DNA of 64,000 nucleotides from Thermoplasmata archaeon (GTDB lineage: Archaea; Thermoplasmatota; Thermoplasmata; Lutacidiplasmatales; UBA184), in the NCBI GenBank assembly GCA_021844945.1, contig JAKBSJ010000001.1:341826-405825 (forward strand). The letters run 5' to 3'. Under the pieces are notes generated by a model. That model did no database searches, was not told where the DNA came from, and worked only from the letters and a program-made list of their open reading frames with translations. This document shows, one piece after another, positions 34,561 to 42,904 of this stretch. Numbering within the stretch: the stretch's first letter is position 1; each line of letters starts with the position of its first letter. The translations under genes were made by a program, and so were the position numbers.

Positions 34561-34594
34561 CGCTGATGTGATGGAATTACCGAAGAGGTAAGCC

Positions 34595-36007
34595 ATGGCG
34601 CAAAGCACGGCGGAGTTCTCTCCGCTCGATTACACTCGGTACGATTTCAAGAACCCCGAGACCTACAAGCTGCGTACCGCGAAGGGGCTCACCCGAGAGA
34701 TCGTTGAACAGATCTCTGACTGGAAGAAGGAGCCCGATTGGATGCGCGAGTACCGCCTGCGCGCGTTCGAGCACTTCCTCCAACGCCCGATGCCCGATTG
34801 GGGCCCGAGCCTGGACGAGATCGACTTCGACGCCTACACCTACTACGCGGCACCGCTCGGCGAGGATGCGCCGAAGAAGAGCTGGGATGACCTGCCCGCC
34901 GACATCAAGAACACCTACGAGCGCCTCGGCATCCCGAAGGCCGAGCGAGAGTACTTCGGGGGCGTCGGAGCCCAGTACGACAGCGGGACGGTCTACCACA
35001 AGATCCGGGAGGATCTGACCGCGAAGGGGATCCTCTTCACCGACACGGACACCGCCGTCCAGGAGCACCCGGAGATCGTCCGGAAGTACTTCGGAAAGGT
35101 CGTTCCGTACAACGACAACAAGTTTGCCGCGCTGAACAGCGCCGTCTGGTCGGGGGGCAGCTTCGTGTACATCCCCCCGGGGGTCGATTGCCAAATCCCG
35201 CTCCAGGCCTATTTCCGTATCAACGCGAAGAACGTCGGTCAGTTCGAACGGACGCTCATCATCGCGGACAAAGGGGCGAAGGTCCACTACGTCGAGGGCT
35301 GCACGGCCCCGATCTACTCGACGGACTCCCTGCATGCGGCGGTGGTCGAGGTCGTCGCGGAGCCCTACTCCAAGATCCGGTACACGACCGTTCAGAACTG
35401 GTCGAAGAACGTCTACAACCTCGTCACGAAGCGCGCGGTCGCCTGGGAGAACGCGCTGGTCGAGTGGGTCGACGGGAACATGGGATCGAAGATCACGATG
35501 AAGTACCCGTCGGTCTACCTCAAGGGCCGGGGTTCTCGGGCCGACATCCTGAGCGTGGCGTTCGCGAGCCAAGGACAGATCATCGACAGCGGCGCGAAGG
35601 CGGTCCACTCGGCCCCGGACACCTCGAGCAAGATCATCTCCAAGTCGATCGCGATCCGCGGCGGCCAGACGAGCTACCGCGGCCTTCTGCACGTCGCGAA
35701 GGGAGCCACCGGCGTCAAGGCGGCGGTCCGCTGCGACGCGCTGCTACCGGACGAGGTCAGCCGCTCCGACACGTATCCGTACAACGAGATCCACGAAGAG
35801 GACGCGACGATCACCCATGAGGCGGTCGTCGGGAAGATCGGGGAGGAGCAGATCTTCTACCTGATGAGCCGCGGTCTCTCCGAGTCGGACGCGATCCACT
35901 TGATCCTAATGGGGTTCCTCGCGGAGTTCGCGAAGGAGCTCCCCGTGGATTACGCGCTCGAGCTCAACCGGTTGATCCAGCTCGAGATGACGGGCGCGGT
36001 CGGGTAG
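34595..36007 (+). CDS. sufB: Fe-S assembly scaffold SufB
   Basis: A 470-residue beta-helix scaffold protein of the SufBCD complex. It begins YDFKNPETYKLRTAKGLT and contains the family's SFVYIPPGVDCQIPLQAYFRI, HYVEGCTAPIYS with a conserved Cys, NWSKNVYNLVTKRA and SSKIISKSIAIRGG. Length fits SufB (about 470). sufD lies on the opposite strand, tail to tail, 30 nt downstream. Confidence 0.97.
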   Translation: MAQSTAEFSPLDYTRYDFKNPETYKLRTAKGLTREIVEQISDWKKEPDWMREYRLRAFEHFLQRPMPDWGPSLDEIDFDAYTYYAAPLGEDAPKKSWDDLPADIKNTYERLGIPKAEREYFGGVGAQYDSGTVYHKIREDLTAKGILFTDTDTAVQEHPEIVRKYFGKVVPYNDNKFAALNSAVWSGGSFVYIPPGVDCQIPLQAYFRINAKNVGQFERTLIIADKGAKVHYVEGCTAPIYSTDSLHAAVVEVVAEPYSKIRYTTVQNWSKNVYNLVTKRAVAWENALVEWVDGNMGSKITMKYPSVYLKGRGSRADILSVAFASQGQIIDSGAKAVHSAPDTSSKIISKSIAIRGGQTSYRGLLHVAKGATGVKAAVRCDALLPDEVSRSDTYPYNEIHEEDATITHEAVVGKIGEEQIFYLMSRGLSESDAIHLILMGFLAEFAKELPVDYALELNRLIQLEMTGAVG

Positions 36008-36036
36008 GCCGACCGCCTTCCCCGCTCGTCGACCCG

Positions 36037-37428
36037 CTAACGGAGCTTGGCGTCGAAACGCCAGTCGGGCGCCGCATCGGTTCCGGTCACGTCGAGCTCA
36101 GGCAACGCCCGGCTCCCGTCCGCGTTCCAGTATAGGTCGCGGCGCTCCCAGCGAGCCTGGAGCATCGGTTGTATGATATCGCGCAAGCGGTCGACCGGCG
36201 CGCGCTCGAGCACGTAGGAAAGGAACCCCTCGGTGATCATCCGGATGGACTCCTCGCGCGAGATCCCGCGGGACTCGAGGTAGAAGATCTTCTCGGGGTC
36301 CACGGGGGCCACGCTCGTCGAATGCGTCGCCTTCACGTCGGGGCACAGGATCTCCAGGATCGGGATGGTGTCCGAGCGCGCGCCCCGGGCCAGGAGCATC
36401 GCGTGCTCGCTGATGAAGCTGATCGTCTTGCGCGCATCGCGCTCGATCCGTACGAGCCCTCGGCTCATCCCGCGGGCCTCGTCGTTGAACACGCCGCGGG
36501 TGATCGACTCGCCGTGCGTATCGGTCCCCGTGTGGGTAAGCCGGATCGCCGAGTCGTAGGACTGATGTCCGTCTCCGTAGAAGGTCTGCAGATCATGGAC
36601 CACCGAGCCGTTACCGCTCAGGACGGTATCGTTGCGGGCCTTCGTGACCCGTCCGCCGAGCCCCAGCCAGATCCATGCGATCCGGGCGGCGGTCCCGGTC
36701 GTCGCGTGCCGACGGTAGAAACCGATGGCATCTCGATCCGGCGCGTGCGTGTCGAGAATGACGGCCTTCGATCCGGGCCCCGTGTCGAGATCCAAGCTCG
36801 AGGCGATGAACCGCTGTCCCTCCGGGCTCGCGGACGTGGAATAGACCTCCTGCGTGAGGAGGACCTCGGTCTCAGCACCCACTCGGACCCGGCGGTGGAT
36901 CGAAGTCGCCTCATGGGCACGGCCGAGGATCGTGATGTCCTGGATGCGGACCGGGGAGGAGAGGCGATCGGGAATCTCGAGCTCGTAGCCTCGGTTCAGC
37001 AAGGCCGCGCTGAGAGCCGTTAGTCGGTCGGTCGGCTTCTCGCTCCGCGAGAGGAACCGCTGGAGAGTTTCGCCACGCTCTGACCAGATTTCGGACAGGG
37101 ATCGAAATCGGACGCCCTGGGCGACGAGCGCGTCCGGAACATAGGAGCGGGTGCCATGAGAGTCGTGCAGGATCCGGACGAAGTTCTTCGACGGCGCGGG
37201 GACTGGGACTGCGAGCCCCCGCGGGACGGGATCAATGCCGGCGAGGTCAACGCCCTGGAAGTAACCATACTGCCGGTAGAGGGGATCGGGCTCAAGAGGA
37301 AGCTCTCGGAACAACCGCGCGGCCTGAGCGCGCTCGCCGCGGACTTCGGGAGGATCGGCGAGCGCGGTGCCCAGCGCCTCGATCTGGGCCTCGTCGATCC
37401 AGGAGGGAGGATGCTCGGACGCGGCCAT
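36037..37428 (-). CDS. sufD: Fe-S assembly protein SufD
   Basis: A 463-residue SufBD-fold protein. The C-terminal signature of the family is clear: KATHSTSVAPVDPEKIFYLE, RGISREESIRMITEGFL. The N-terminal half is more divergent than SufB. It runs opposite to sufB and is divergent from sufU; both sets thus flank one small intergenic region. It pairs with SufB and SufC in cluster building. The start ATG at 37428 follows a TATA element at about 37449-37459. Confidence 0.9.
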   Translation of the reverse strand: MAASEHPPSWIDEAQIEALGTALADPPEVRGERAQAARLFRELPLEPDPLYRQYGYFQGVDLAGIDPVPRGLAVPVPAPSKNFVRILHDSHGTRSYVPDALVAQGVRFRSLSEIWSERGETLQRFLSRSEKPTDRLTALSAALLNRGYELEIPDRLSSPVRIQDITILGRAHEATSIHRRVRVGAETEVLLTQEVYSTSASPEGQRFIASSLDLDTGPGSKAVILDTHAPDRDAIGFYRRHATTGTAARIAWIWLGLGGRVTKARNDTVLSGNGSVVHDLQTFYGDGHQSYDSAIRLTHTGTDTHGESITRGVFNDEARGMSRGLVRIERDARKTISFISEHAMLLARGARSDTIPILEILCPDVKATHSTSVAPVDPEKIFYLESRGISREESIRMITEGFLSYVLERAPVDRLRDIIQPMLQARWERRDLYWNADGSRALPELDVTGTDAAPDWRFDAKLR

Positions 37429-37432
37429 GGAA

Positions 37433-37442
37433 TTTAGTCACC
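37433..37442. promoter_or_regulatory. TTTAGTCACC, candidate suf regulatory half-site
   Basis: This decamer differs at one base from TTTACTCACC at 32373-32382 by the sufR-like/sufC promoter. It sits between the sufD TATA element and start codon, where a bound repressor could block transcription. Confidence 0.35.
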
Positions 37443-37448
37443 CGGACG

Positions 37449-37459
37449 TATTTATAAAG
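37449..37459 (-). promoter_or_regulatory. TATA box of sufD
   Basis: Read on the minus strand this is CTTTATAAATA, centred about 26 nt upstream of the sufD ATG, a leaderless arrangement. Confidence 0.6.
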
Positions 37460-37502
37460 CGTGCGCGACGGTTCCCGGCAGCGATGCGGTTACCCGGCGA
37501 TC

Positions 37503-37520
37503 CGCCGCCGGCCGGCGGCG
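37503..37520. repeat. 18-bp perfect GC palindrome between sufD and sufU promoters
   Basis: CGCCGCCGGCCGGCGGCG reads the same on both strands. It lies between the divergent TATA elements of sufD and sufU. It could be an operator or simply an insulating GC-rich element. Confidence 0.5.
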
Positions 37521-37548
37521 CCTACGTCCGCGTGCCGCAGCGGGCGGC

Positions 37549-37556
37549 TTTTATAC
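37549..37556 (+). promoter_or_regulatory. TATA box of sufU
   Basis: TTTTATAC lies about 37 nt before the ATG at 37590, the only good match in the gap upstream of sufU. Confidence 0.55.
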
Positions 37557-37589
37557 GGGTCGGCTACCTTCGATGGAGCTGAGGCGGCC

Positions 37590-37991
37590 ATGGCATGGGA
37601 CATGTACCAGGAGATCATCCTCCAGCACTATCGCAGCCCCCGGAACTTCGGACCCCTCGAGGGAGCCGTCATGGAGGGCGAGGAGTTCAATCCCTCGTGC
37701 GGAGATCACATCACCCTCCGCCTGAAGGTCGATCCGAAGGATCATACGGTGACCCAGGTCCGTTTTCAGGGCGACGGGTGCGCGATCAGCATCGCCGGGG
37801 CCTCGATGTTGACCGAGCGGATCGCTGGCCGTACGATCGAAGAGGTCTCGCAGATCACCCGCGACGATGTTCTCAAGATGATCGGGATCCCTCTCTCCCC
37901 GGTTCGGATCAAGTGCGCCCTTACGGCGTTCTCTGCCCTGGGAAGAGCGCTGCATCCGGCGCCCACCCCGTCCCCGCCCCCGGCGGCGTGA
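37590..37991 (+). CDS. sufU: SufU/IscU-type Fe-S assembly protein
   Basis: The ATG at 37590 gives a 133-residue product with normal IscU/SufU N-terminus MAWDMYQEIILQHYRSPRN; a longer frame upstream is not needed. The three conserved Cys are in NPSCGD, GDGCAIS and IKCAL, with the SufU-like spacing. SufU accepts sulfur from SufS or scaffolds clusters. The C-terminus is Pro-rich. The ferredoxin gene follows after 58 nt. Confidence 0.93.
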   Translation: MAWDMYQEIILQHYRSPRNFGPLEGAVMEGEEFNPSCGDHITLRLKVDPKDHTVTQVRFQGDGCAISIAGASMLTERIAGRTIEEVSQITRDDVLKMIGIPLSPVRIKCALTAFSALGRALHPAPTPSPPPAA

Positions 37992-38049
37992 ACGGAGACG
38001 GACCGGTGGCTCCGATCCTCGTGAGGGCTGGTCCCTCGACGGTGGTCTC

Positions 38050-38247
38050 ATGATCTCCGTCGACCGGGATACCTGTGTCCTCTGCGGCCTATGCGTCGGC
38101 GTTTGCCCCCCCAACGCGATGGAACTCTTCCCGGACCGACTGCAGGTCCTGGACAACTGCACCGATTGTGGGTGGTGCGTTCCCTATTGCCCGGTGGGAG
38201 CGATCTCGGGGGGCCGACCGATTCGACGCCGACGGGGACCATCATGA
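38050..38247 (+). CDS. Small 2[4Fe-4S] ferredoxin
   Basis: A 65-residue protein with two CxxCxxCxxxCP motifs: CVLCGLCVGVCP (residues 9-20) and CTDCGWCVPYCP (residues 37-48). It overlaps the following radical SAM gene by 4 nt, so it is a likely electron donor to that enzyme. The tail is Arg-rich. Confidence 0.92.
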   Translation: MISVDRDTCVLCGLCVGVCPPNAMELFPDRLQVLDNCTDCGWCVPYCPVGAISGGRPIRRRRGPS

Positions 38248-39668
38248 GTCCCCCCGGCCGATCGACCGCACCGCGGGTTCTCCTCGTCGACCCGTACATG
38301 GCCCGGGAGGACCCGATGGAACGCAAGTTCATCGAGCTCTACCCGTCCTTGGGACTCCTCACGCTCGGGGCCTACCTACGAGAGCACGGCGTCGCGGTCG
38401 AGGCGGTCGATCTCACGTTCTCCCGCAGCACCCAACCCGTCGCCGACCGCATCGCCCGGTTCAAGCCCGACATCGTCGGCGTTCACACCAAGACACTGAC
38501 CCGGGAGCGTGCGATCAAGATCGCGACCCTTGCGAGGACGGGCGGCGCGCTCGCCCTGGCCGGGGGACCGGACGCCGCGAGCGCGACGTACGGTTACCTC
38601 GAGGCCGGTTTCGATGCCGTGGTCCCCGGCGAAGGGGAGGCCGCCCTCACCGACCTCGCTCACGCCGTGCATTCCGGCTCGTGGCCGGAGAAGGTGGCGG
38701 GAGTCGCGTACCGGGAGCACGGGCGAGTAGTACGGGGCCCTCCTCGGCCCTTCCTGCGTGACCTGGATGAACTTCCACTTCCGGCGTGGGACCTCGTCGA
38801 CATGCCGGGGTACCTCGGTCGTTGGGAACGCGCGACCGGCGAGCGTCGCGCAGCGATCCTGACGTCCCGGGGGTGTCCGTTCGACTGCTCCTGGTGCTCG
38901 AAACCCACCTTTGGGCGGACCTTTCGCCAGCAATCCCCCGCGCGCGTGATCGCGGAACTCCGCGCCTTGCACGAGCGTTACGGCGTCAACTACGTTCGGT
39001 TTTGTGACGACGTCTTCGGGATCCACCGCTCGTGGCTCGACGACCTCCTTACTCGAATGAAGGAGGAAGATCTGGGAATGAAGTTCGAGTGCCTCGCGCG
39101 CGTCGACCTCCTCAAGCCCGACCTGCTCGCGCGCATGCGCGCGGTCGGCCTCGAACGGGTCTATGTCGGGGTCGAGTCGGGAAGCCAGAAGATGCTCGAC
39201 CTCATGAACCGCGGAACCAAGCTCGCCCAGGTCGAGCGCACGGCCGAAGCCCTCCGTCGAGAGGGAATCCGACAGTTCTGGTTCCTAATGCTGGGGTATC
39301 CGGGAGAGACCCTCGAGGACATCGACGCGACTCTCCGGCTCTTCCGTCGGTTCAGCCCCGAGGAATACTCGGTTTCGATCGCCGTGCCCGTACCGGGCAC
39401 TCGATTCTTCGAGCAAGTGAAGGGATCCGCTCGAGCGCTCGGCCCCCATGCCGGTTCCGAAGGAGGGCGTACGTTGCTTTTCGATGGGATGTACCCCCAG
39501 CGCCTGTACCGCTGGGAGCAGCGGCGCTTCCGCCTCGAGGCGGCGCTCGGCCGCGCCCGCTCGAAGCTCGGGGATCGCATGGTCGGCCGCATCGGGAAGA
39601 TTGCCGACCGGTTCCACAAGAGCGTGGCGGCGCCGCTGCTCACCGGCGACGCCCCGAAAGGCTCGTAA
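38244..39668 (+). CDS. B12-binding radical SAM protein (class B type)
   Basis: The ATG at 38244 gives 474 residues. The N-terminal region (about 10-135) is a cobalamin-binding-like fold without the DxHxxG motif. The radical SAM domain follows with SRGCPFDCSWCSKPTFG near residue 205, an Elp3-like RGCPxxCxxC ligand loop, and GVESGSQKMLD. It ends in a conserved C-terminal region. Such proteins carry out unusual methylation, cyclisation or ring changes, and the substrate is unknown. It is coupled to a ferredoxin at its 5' end. Confidence 0.88.
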   Translation: MSPPGRSTAPRVLLVDPYMAREDPMERKFIELYPSLGLLTLGAYLREHGVAVEAVDLTFSRSTQPVADRIARFKPDIVGVHTKTLTRERAIKIATLARTGGALALAGGPDAASATYGYLEAGFDAVVPGEGEAALTDLAHAVHSGSWPEKVAGVAYREHGRVVRGPPRPFLRDLDELPLPAWDLVDMPGYLGRWERATGERRAAILTSRGCPFDCSWCSKPTFGRTFRQQSPARVIAELRALHERYGVNYVRFCDDVFGIHRSWLDDLLTRMKEEDLGMKFECLARVDLLKPDLLARMRAVGLERVYVGVESGSQKMLDLMNRGTKLAQVERTAEALRREGIRQFWFLMLGYPGETLEDIDATLRLFRRFSPEEYSVSIAVPVPGTRFFEQVKGSARALGPHAGSEGGRTLLFDGMYPQRLYRWEQRRFRLEAALGRARSKLGDRMVGRIGKIADRFHKSVAAPLLTGDAPKGS

Positions 39669-39689
39669 CGAGCCCGCCGTCACGCACCG

Positions 39690-39697
39690 CTATATAC
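39690..39697 (+). promoter_or_regulatory. TATA box of purB
   Basis: CTATATAC is centred about 24 nt before the purB GTG at 39718, a leaderless arrangement. Confidence 0.6.
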
Positions 39698-39717
39698 CGT
39701 GACCCCGGTCGCCCACC

Positions 39718-41088
39718 GTGAGCGAGGAGCCCGCGGGAGCGCTGTTCTGCCCCCTCGAGTATCGCTACGGCCGCCCGCCGATGCGCCAGCTGTTTTCCCG
39801 GGAGGCGCGACTACGAAGGGCGCTCGAGGTGGAGGCGGCACTTGCCATGACCCAAGGAGAGCTCGGGATCATCCCCGCCGAGTCGGCCCGCGCCATCGAG
39901 GAGGCGGCGCATTCCGGCAAGGTCACCCTCGCCCGGACCGAGGAGCTCGAGCGCGAGCTTCGCCACGACGTGATGGCGATCGCGCGGTCCCTTGCGGGGG
40001 CCGCCGGGCCGGCGGGGCGTTGGGTACATTACGGCGCGACGTCCAACGACATCACCGACACCGCTCTTGCCCTCGAGCTCGTCGACGCACTCGCGTTGTT
40101 GCGGGACGATCTGACGGCGCTCGTGCTCGCCTTCCTCGCGCAGGCGAAGGCGCACCGATCCACGCCGGAGGCGGGCCGCACCCACGGTCAACTGGCCGTC
40201 CCCATCACCTTTGGCTACAAGATGGCCGTCGCCGCGGCAGAGTTTGCCCGCCATCGGCGCCGCCTGGACGAGCTGATGCCCCGCGTCGCCGTAGGGAAGA
40301 TGTCCGGCGCGGTGGGGACGGGTGCCGGGTTTGGTAACGCGGCGGCCGAGGTCGAGGAGGGGGTCATGCGTCGCCTTGGCCTGAACGCCGACGAAGCTCC
40401 CATCCAAATCGTCATGCGCGACCGAGTTGCCGAGCTCGCGAACTGGATGGCCCTGGTCGCGAGCAGTGCCGAGCGGGTCAGCACGGAGTTTCGCAACCTG
40501 CAGCGGAGCGAGATCGGAGAGGTCGCGGAGCCTTTCGACGAGGTCCGGCAGGTCGGGAGTTCGACGATGGCTCAGAAGCGGAACCCGGTCGTCTCGGAGA
40601 ACATCGCGAGCCTCGCGCGGGTCGTACGCGCGTTGGCAATCGTGCCGATGGAGAACATGGTCCAGTGGCACGAACGGGACCTCACGAACTCGGCGAACGA
40701 GCGGATCGTTCTCCCGCACGCGCTCGTGATCACCGACGATCTCCTCGTCAAGCTCGTGGGGGTGGTCTCGGCCCTCGAGGTACGCCCGAAGCGCATGCAG
40801 GAGAACCTGGACCGCGGAGGGGGCCTTGAGATGACCGAGAGCCTGATGCTCGCGCTCACCGCTCGAGGCATGGCCCGCGCCGACGCCCACGAGCTATTGC
40901 GGACCATCACGCGCGAACCTCTCTCTCCACCCCCGATCCCGGAGCGCGTCCGCGCGAACGCAACGGTGCGTACGTATCTCGAGCCGGGCGAGATCGACGA
41001 GATCATCCGGCCCTCCCGCTACACCGATGCAGCGGCCGCCAAGACCGACCGGATCGTCGCTCGCTTGGAACGCGAGTTCGGAGCATGA
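39718..41088 (+). CDS. purB: Adenylosuccinate lyase
   Basis: A 456-residue enzyme that releases fumarate in two steps of purine synthesis. Family motifs: HYGATSNDITDTA with a catalytic His (near residue 100), RTHGQLAVPITFG, and the signature GSSTMAQKRNPVVSENI (near residue 280). A GTG start is used. Its stop overlaps the Pcc1 ATG by 4 nt. Confidence 0.96.
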   Translation: MSEEPAGALFCPLEYRYGRPPMRQLFSREARLRRALEVEAALAMTQGELGIIPAESARAIEEAAHSGKVTLARTEELERELRHDVMAIARSLAGAAGPAGRWVHYGATSNDITDTALALELVDALALLRDDLTALVLAFLAQAKAHRSTPEAGRTHGQLAVPITFGYKMAVAAAEFARHRRRLDELMPRVAVGKMSGAVGTGAGFGNAAAEVEEGVMRRLGLNADEAPIQIVMRDRVAELANWMALVASSAERVSTEFRNLQRSEIGEVAEPFDEVRQVGSSTMAQKRNPVVSENIASLARVVRALAIVPMENMVQWHERDLTNSANERIVLPHALVITDDLLVKLVGVVSALEVRPKRMQENLDRGGGLEMTESLMLALTARGMARADAHELLRTITREPLSPPPIPERVRANATVRTYLEPGEIDEIIRPSRYTDAAAAKTDRIVARLEREFGA

Positions 41089-41342
41089 GGTCCGAATGGC
41101 GGGGAACCATCGTCTGCCGGATGCCGGATGCGTCCGCGGCCGGATGGCTCGCGCAAGCCCTCGGCCCCGAGGTCGCTCGAGAGGTGCCTCGAGCGCGCGC
41201 CCACGTCGAACTCCGGTCTCCTACGGAGGTCGTCGTCGAGATCGAAGCCTCGGACACCGGACCCGCCCGGGCCGCGCTGAACACCTACCTCGGTTGGATC
41301 CACCTTACCCTCGAGACGCTGGGACGCGCGCGGCGAGCGTGA
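41085..41342 (+). CDS. pcc1: KEOPS complex subunit Pcc1
   Basis: An 85-residue small alpha/beta protein whose sequence (MRSEWRGTIVCRMPDASAAG, then helix, strand, and NTYLGWIHLTLETL) fits the archaeal Pcc1 family. Pcc1 dimerises the KEOPS complex that makes t6A in tRNA. It is followed after 42 nt by prefoldin beta, a pairing common in archaea. Confidence 0.85.
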   Translation: MRSEWRGTIVCRMPDASAAGWLAQALGPEVAREVPRARAHVELRSPTEVVVEIEASDTGPARAALNTYLGWIHLTLETLGRARRA

Positions 41343-41384
41343 ACCGCCCCGAAGCCCTTATCTCACCGGTCTTGTCCAACGGAC

Positions 41385-41768
41385 GTGGCGATACCGGCAA
41401 AGATCCAGAACGACCTCAAGCAGTTCCAGCGCCTCCAGCAGGACCTGTCCACGATCTCGCAGCAGCGCCTCCAGTTCGATCTTAAGCTACGCGAGATCAA
41501 ACATACCCTCGAGGAGCTGAAGACGTTGCCCGAGACCACGGTCCTTTACCGGCCCGTGGGTGGGCTCCTCGTTCGTGCGAAGGACCGAAGCGAGGTGGAA
41601 AAGCTCCTCACCGAGGATGAAGAGACTCTCGCGGTCCGGCTCAAGGCCGTCGAACGGCAGGAGAACGGGCTTAAGGAACGCTACACCTCGATGCAGCGGG
41701 AGATCACCGAGGCACTGCAGGCGGCCGGGGTCGGCGCTCCGAGCTCGGAAGGGGACCGCCCAGCCTGA
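41385..41768 (+). CDS. pfdB: Prefoldin subunit beta (GimC)
   Basis: A 127-residue protein with two long coiled-coil helices joined by a short beta hairpin (VLYRPVGGLLVRA). It begins AIPAKIQNDLKQFQRLQQ, the standard beta-subunit start. It holds unfolded proteins for the thermosome. A GTG start is used. The last residues are Ser/Pro-rich. Confidence 0.95.
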   Translation: MAIPAKIQNDLKQFQRLQQDLSTISQQRLQFDLKLREIKHTLEELKTLPETTVLYRPVGGLLVRAKDRSEVEKLLTEDEETLAVRLKAVERQENGLKERYTSMQREITEALQAAGVGAPSSEGDRPA

Positions 41769-41778
41769 TCGATTGAGA

Positions 41779-42840
41779 TCAGGTTCGGCGCTCGACCAAT
41801 CGCGCAGCGATCTCGCGGAGCAAGGGCTTCGCGTCTGCACGTATCGTTCGGCTCGCTTTTAGACGGCGCAAGGCCCGTCGCGTAAGACGCGCGATCGACT
41901 TCTCGGAGTGCTCAAGGCTACCCGTCGACCGGAGGATGGCGCGAACGGCTTCCACCTCCCCTTCCGAGGCCGAGGGGTTGCCGAGCACCGACGTAATCCG
42001 TCGTCGGTCTCCCCGGCTCGCACGAGCCCAAGCGTCAACGACCAGCAGAGTCCGTTTACCCTCGGTCAGGTCGTTCGAGCTCTTCCCGGTGTGCCCGGCG
42101 TTGAAGCCCGCCCCCAGGACATCATCGCGGAGCTGGAACGCGATGCCAATATCCCGGCCGATTCGGTCCAGGTCCCGTAGCTGGCCGGGCGGGGAGCCAG
42201 CCAGCAGCGCCCCGATCTTCAGGGGAGAGACGACCGTGTAAACGGCGCTCTTCAGTTCGTGAACGCGAAAGACATCGCTCTCGCTCACGCGAGAGGGGGG
42301 AAGGGTCCCGTTCCGGATGTCGAGCAGCTGTCCGTACGCGGTCTGCCGGGTCATCTCCGCATACTCCTGCAGGGCCGCGAGACGCGCCGGAAGCGGCACG
42401 GGGGTCCGAAGGAAGGTGTCGACGACGTACGGCTCTTCCACGTCGCCCAACGTGATGGCGATTCCTTCCCCGACGTTCGATGGATCGCCGGCGCCGCCTC
42501 CCCGCGCGTGCAGTGCGGCGGCCCCGCGATGAACCGTGGGCCCGCCTCTTCGCTCTTCGGAGTGATCGATGATGTCGTCGTGGATCAGCATCCAGGTCTG
42601 GAAGTGCTCGAGCCCCGCGGCGACCTCGATCGCCGGCGAGGGGTCCCGTCCGCTCACTGCATGGAACCCGGCTAACACCAGGAGCGCGCGGAACCGCTTT
42701 CCGCCGCGAAGAGAGAGGTCCTGGCCCAAGCGCAGATACTTCCGGACCGCCGCCGGAGCCCGGGGGTAGGCCGCGCGATAATGGGCGTGAACGGCGGCTT
42801 CGATCCGAGGTCGGAACGTAGAGAGTTCGGCAAAATCCAC
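41779..42840 (-). CDS. idsA: Geranylgeranyl/polyprenyl diphosphate synthase
   Basis: A 353-residue all-helical trans-prenyltransferase that makes the isoprenoid side chains of archaeal lipids. The first Asp-rich motif is LIHDDIIDHSEERRGGPT (about residue 85), and the second is FQLRDDVLGAG, the archaeal DDxLG form. GKRTLLVVDA follows. It is convergent with prefoldin beta. Confidence 0.93.
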   Translation of the reverse strand: MDFAELSTFRPRIEAAVHAHYRAAYPRAPAAVRKYLRLGQDLSLRGGKRFRALLVLAGFHAVSGRDPSPAIEVAAGLEHFQTWMLIHDDIIDHSEERRGGPTVHRGAAALHARGGGAGDPSNVGEGIAITLGDVEEPYVVDTFLRTPVPLPARLAALQEYAEMTRQTAYGQLLDIRNGTLPPSRVSESDVFRVHELKSAVYTVVSPLKIGALLAGSPPGQLRDLDRIGRDIGIAFQLRDDVLGAGFNAGHTGKSSNDLTEGKRTLLVVDAWARASRGDRRRITSVLGNPSASEGEVEAVRAILRSTGSLEHSEKSIARLTRRALRRLKASRTIRADAKPLLREIAARLVERRT

Positions 42841-42904
42841 GGGGGCACCTCCCTTGCGGATGGCCCGGGATATTTAAGCGGGCGACGGAGCCTCCGCACG
42901 ATCA

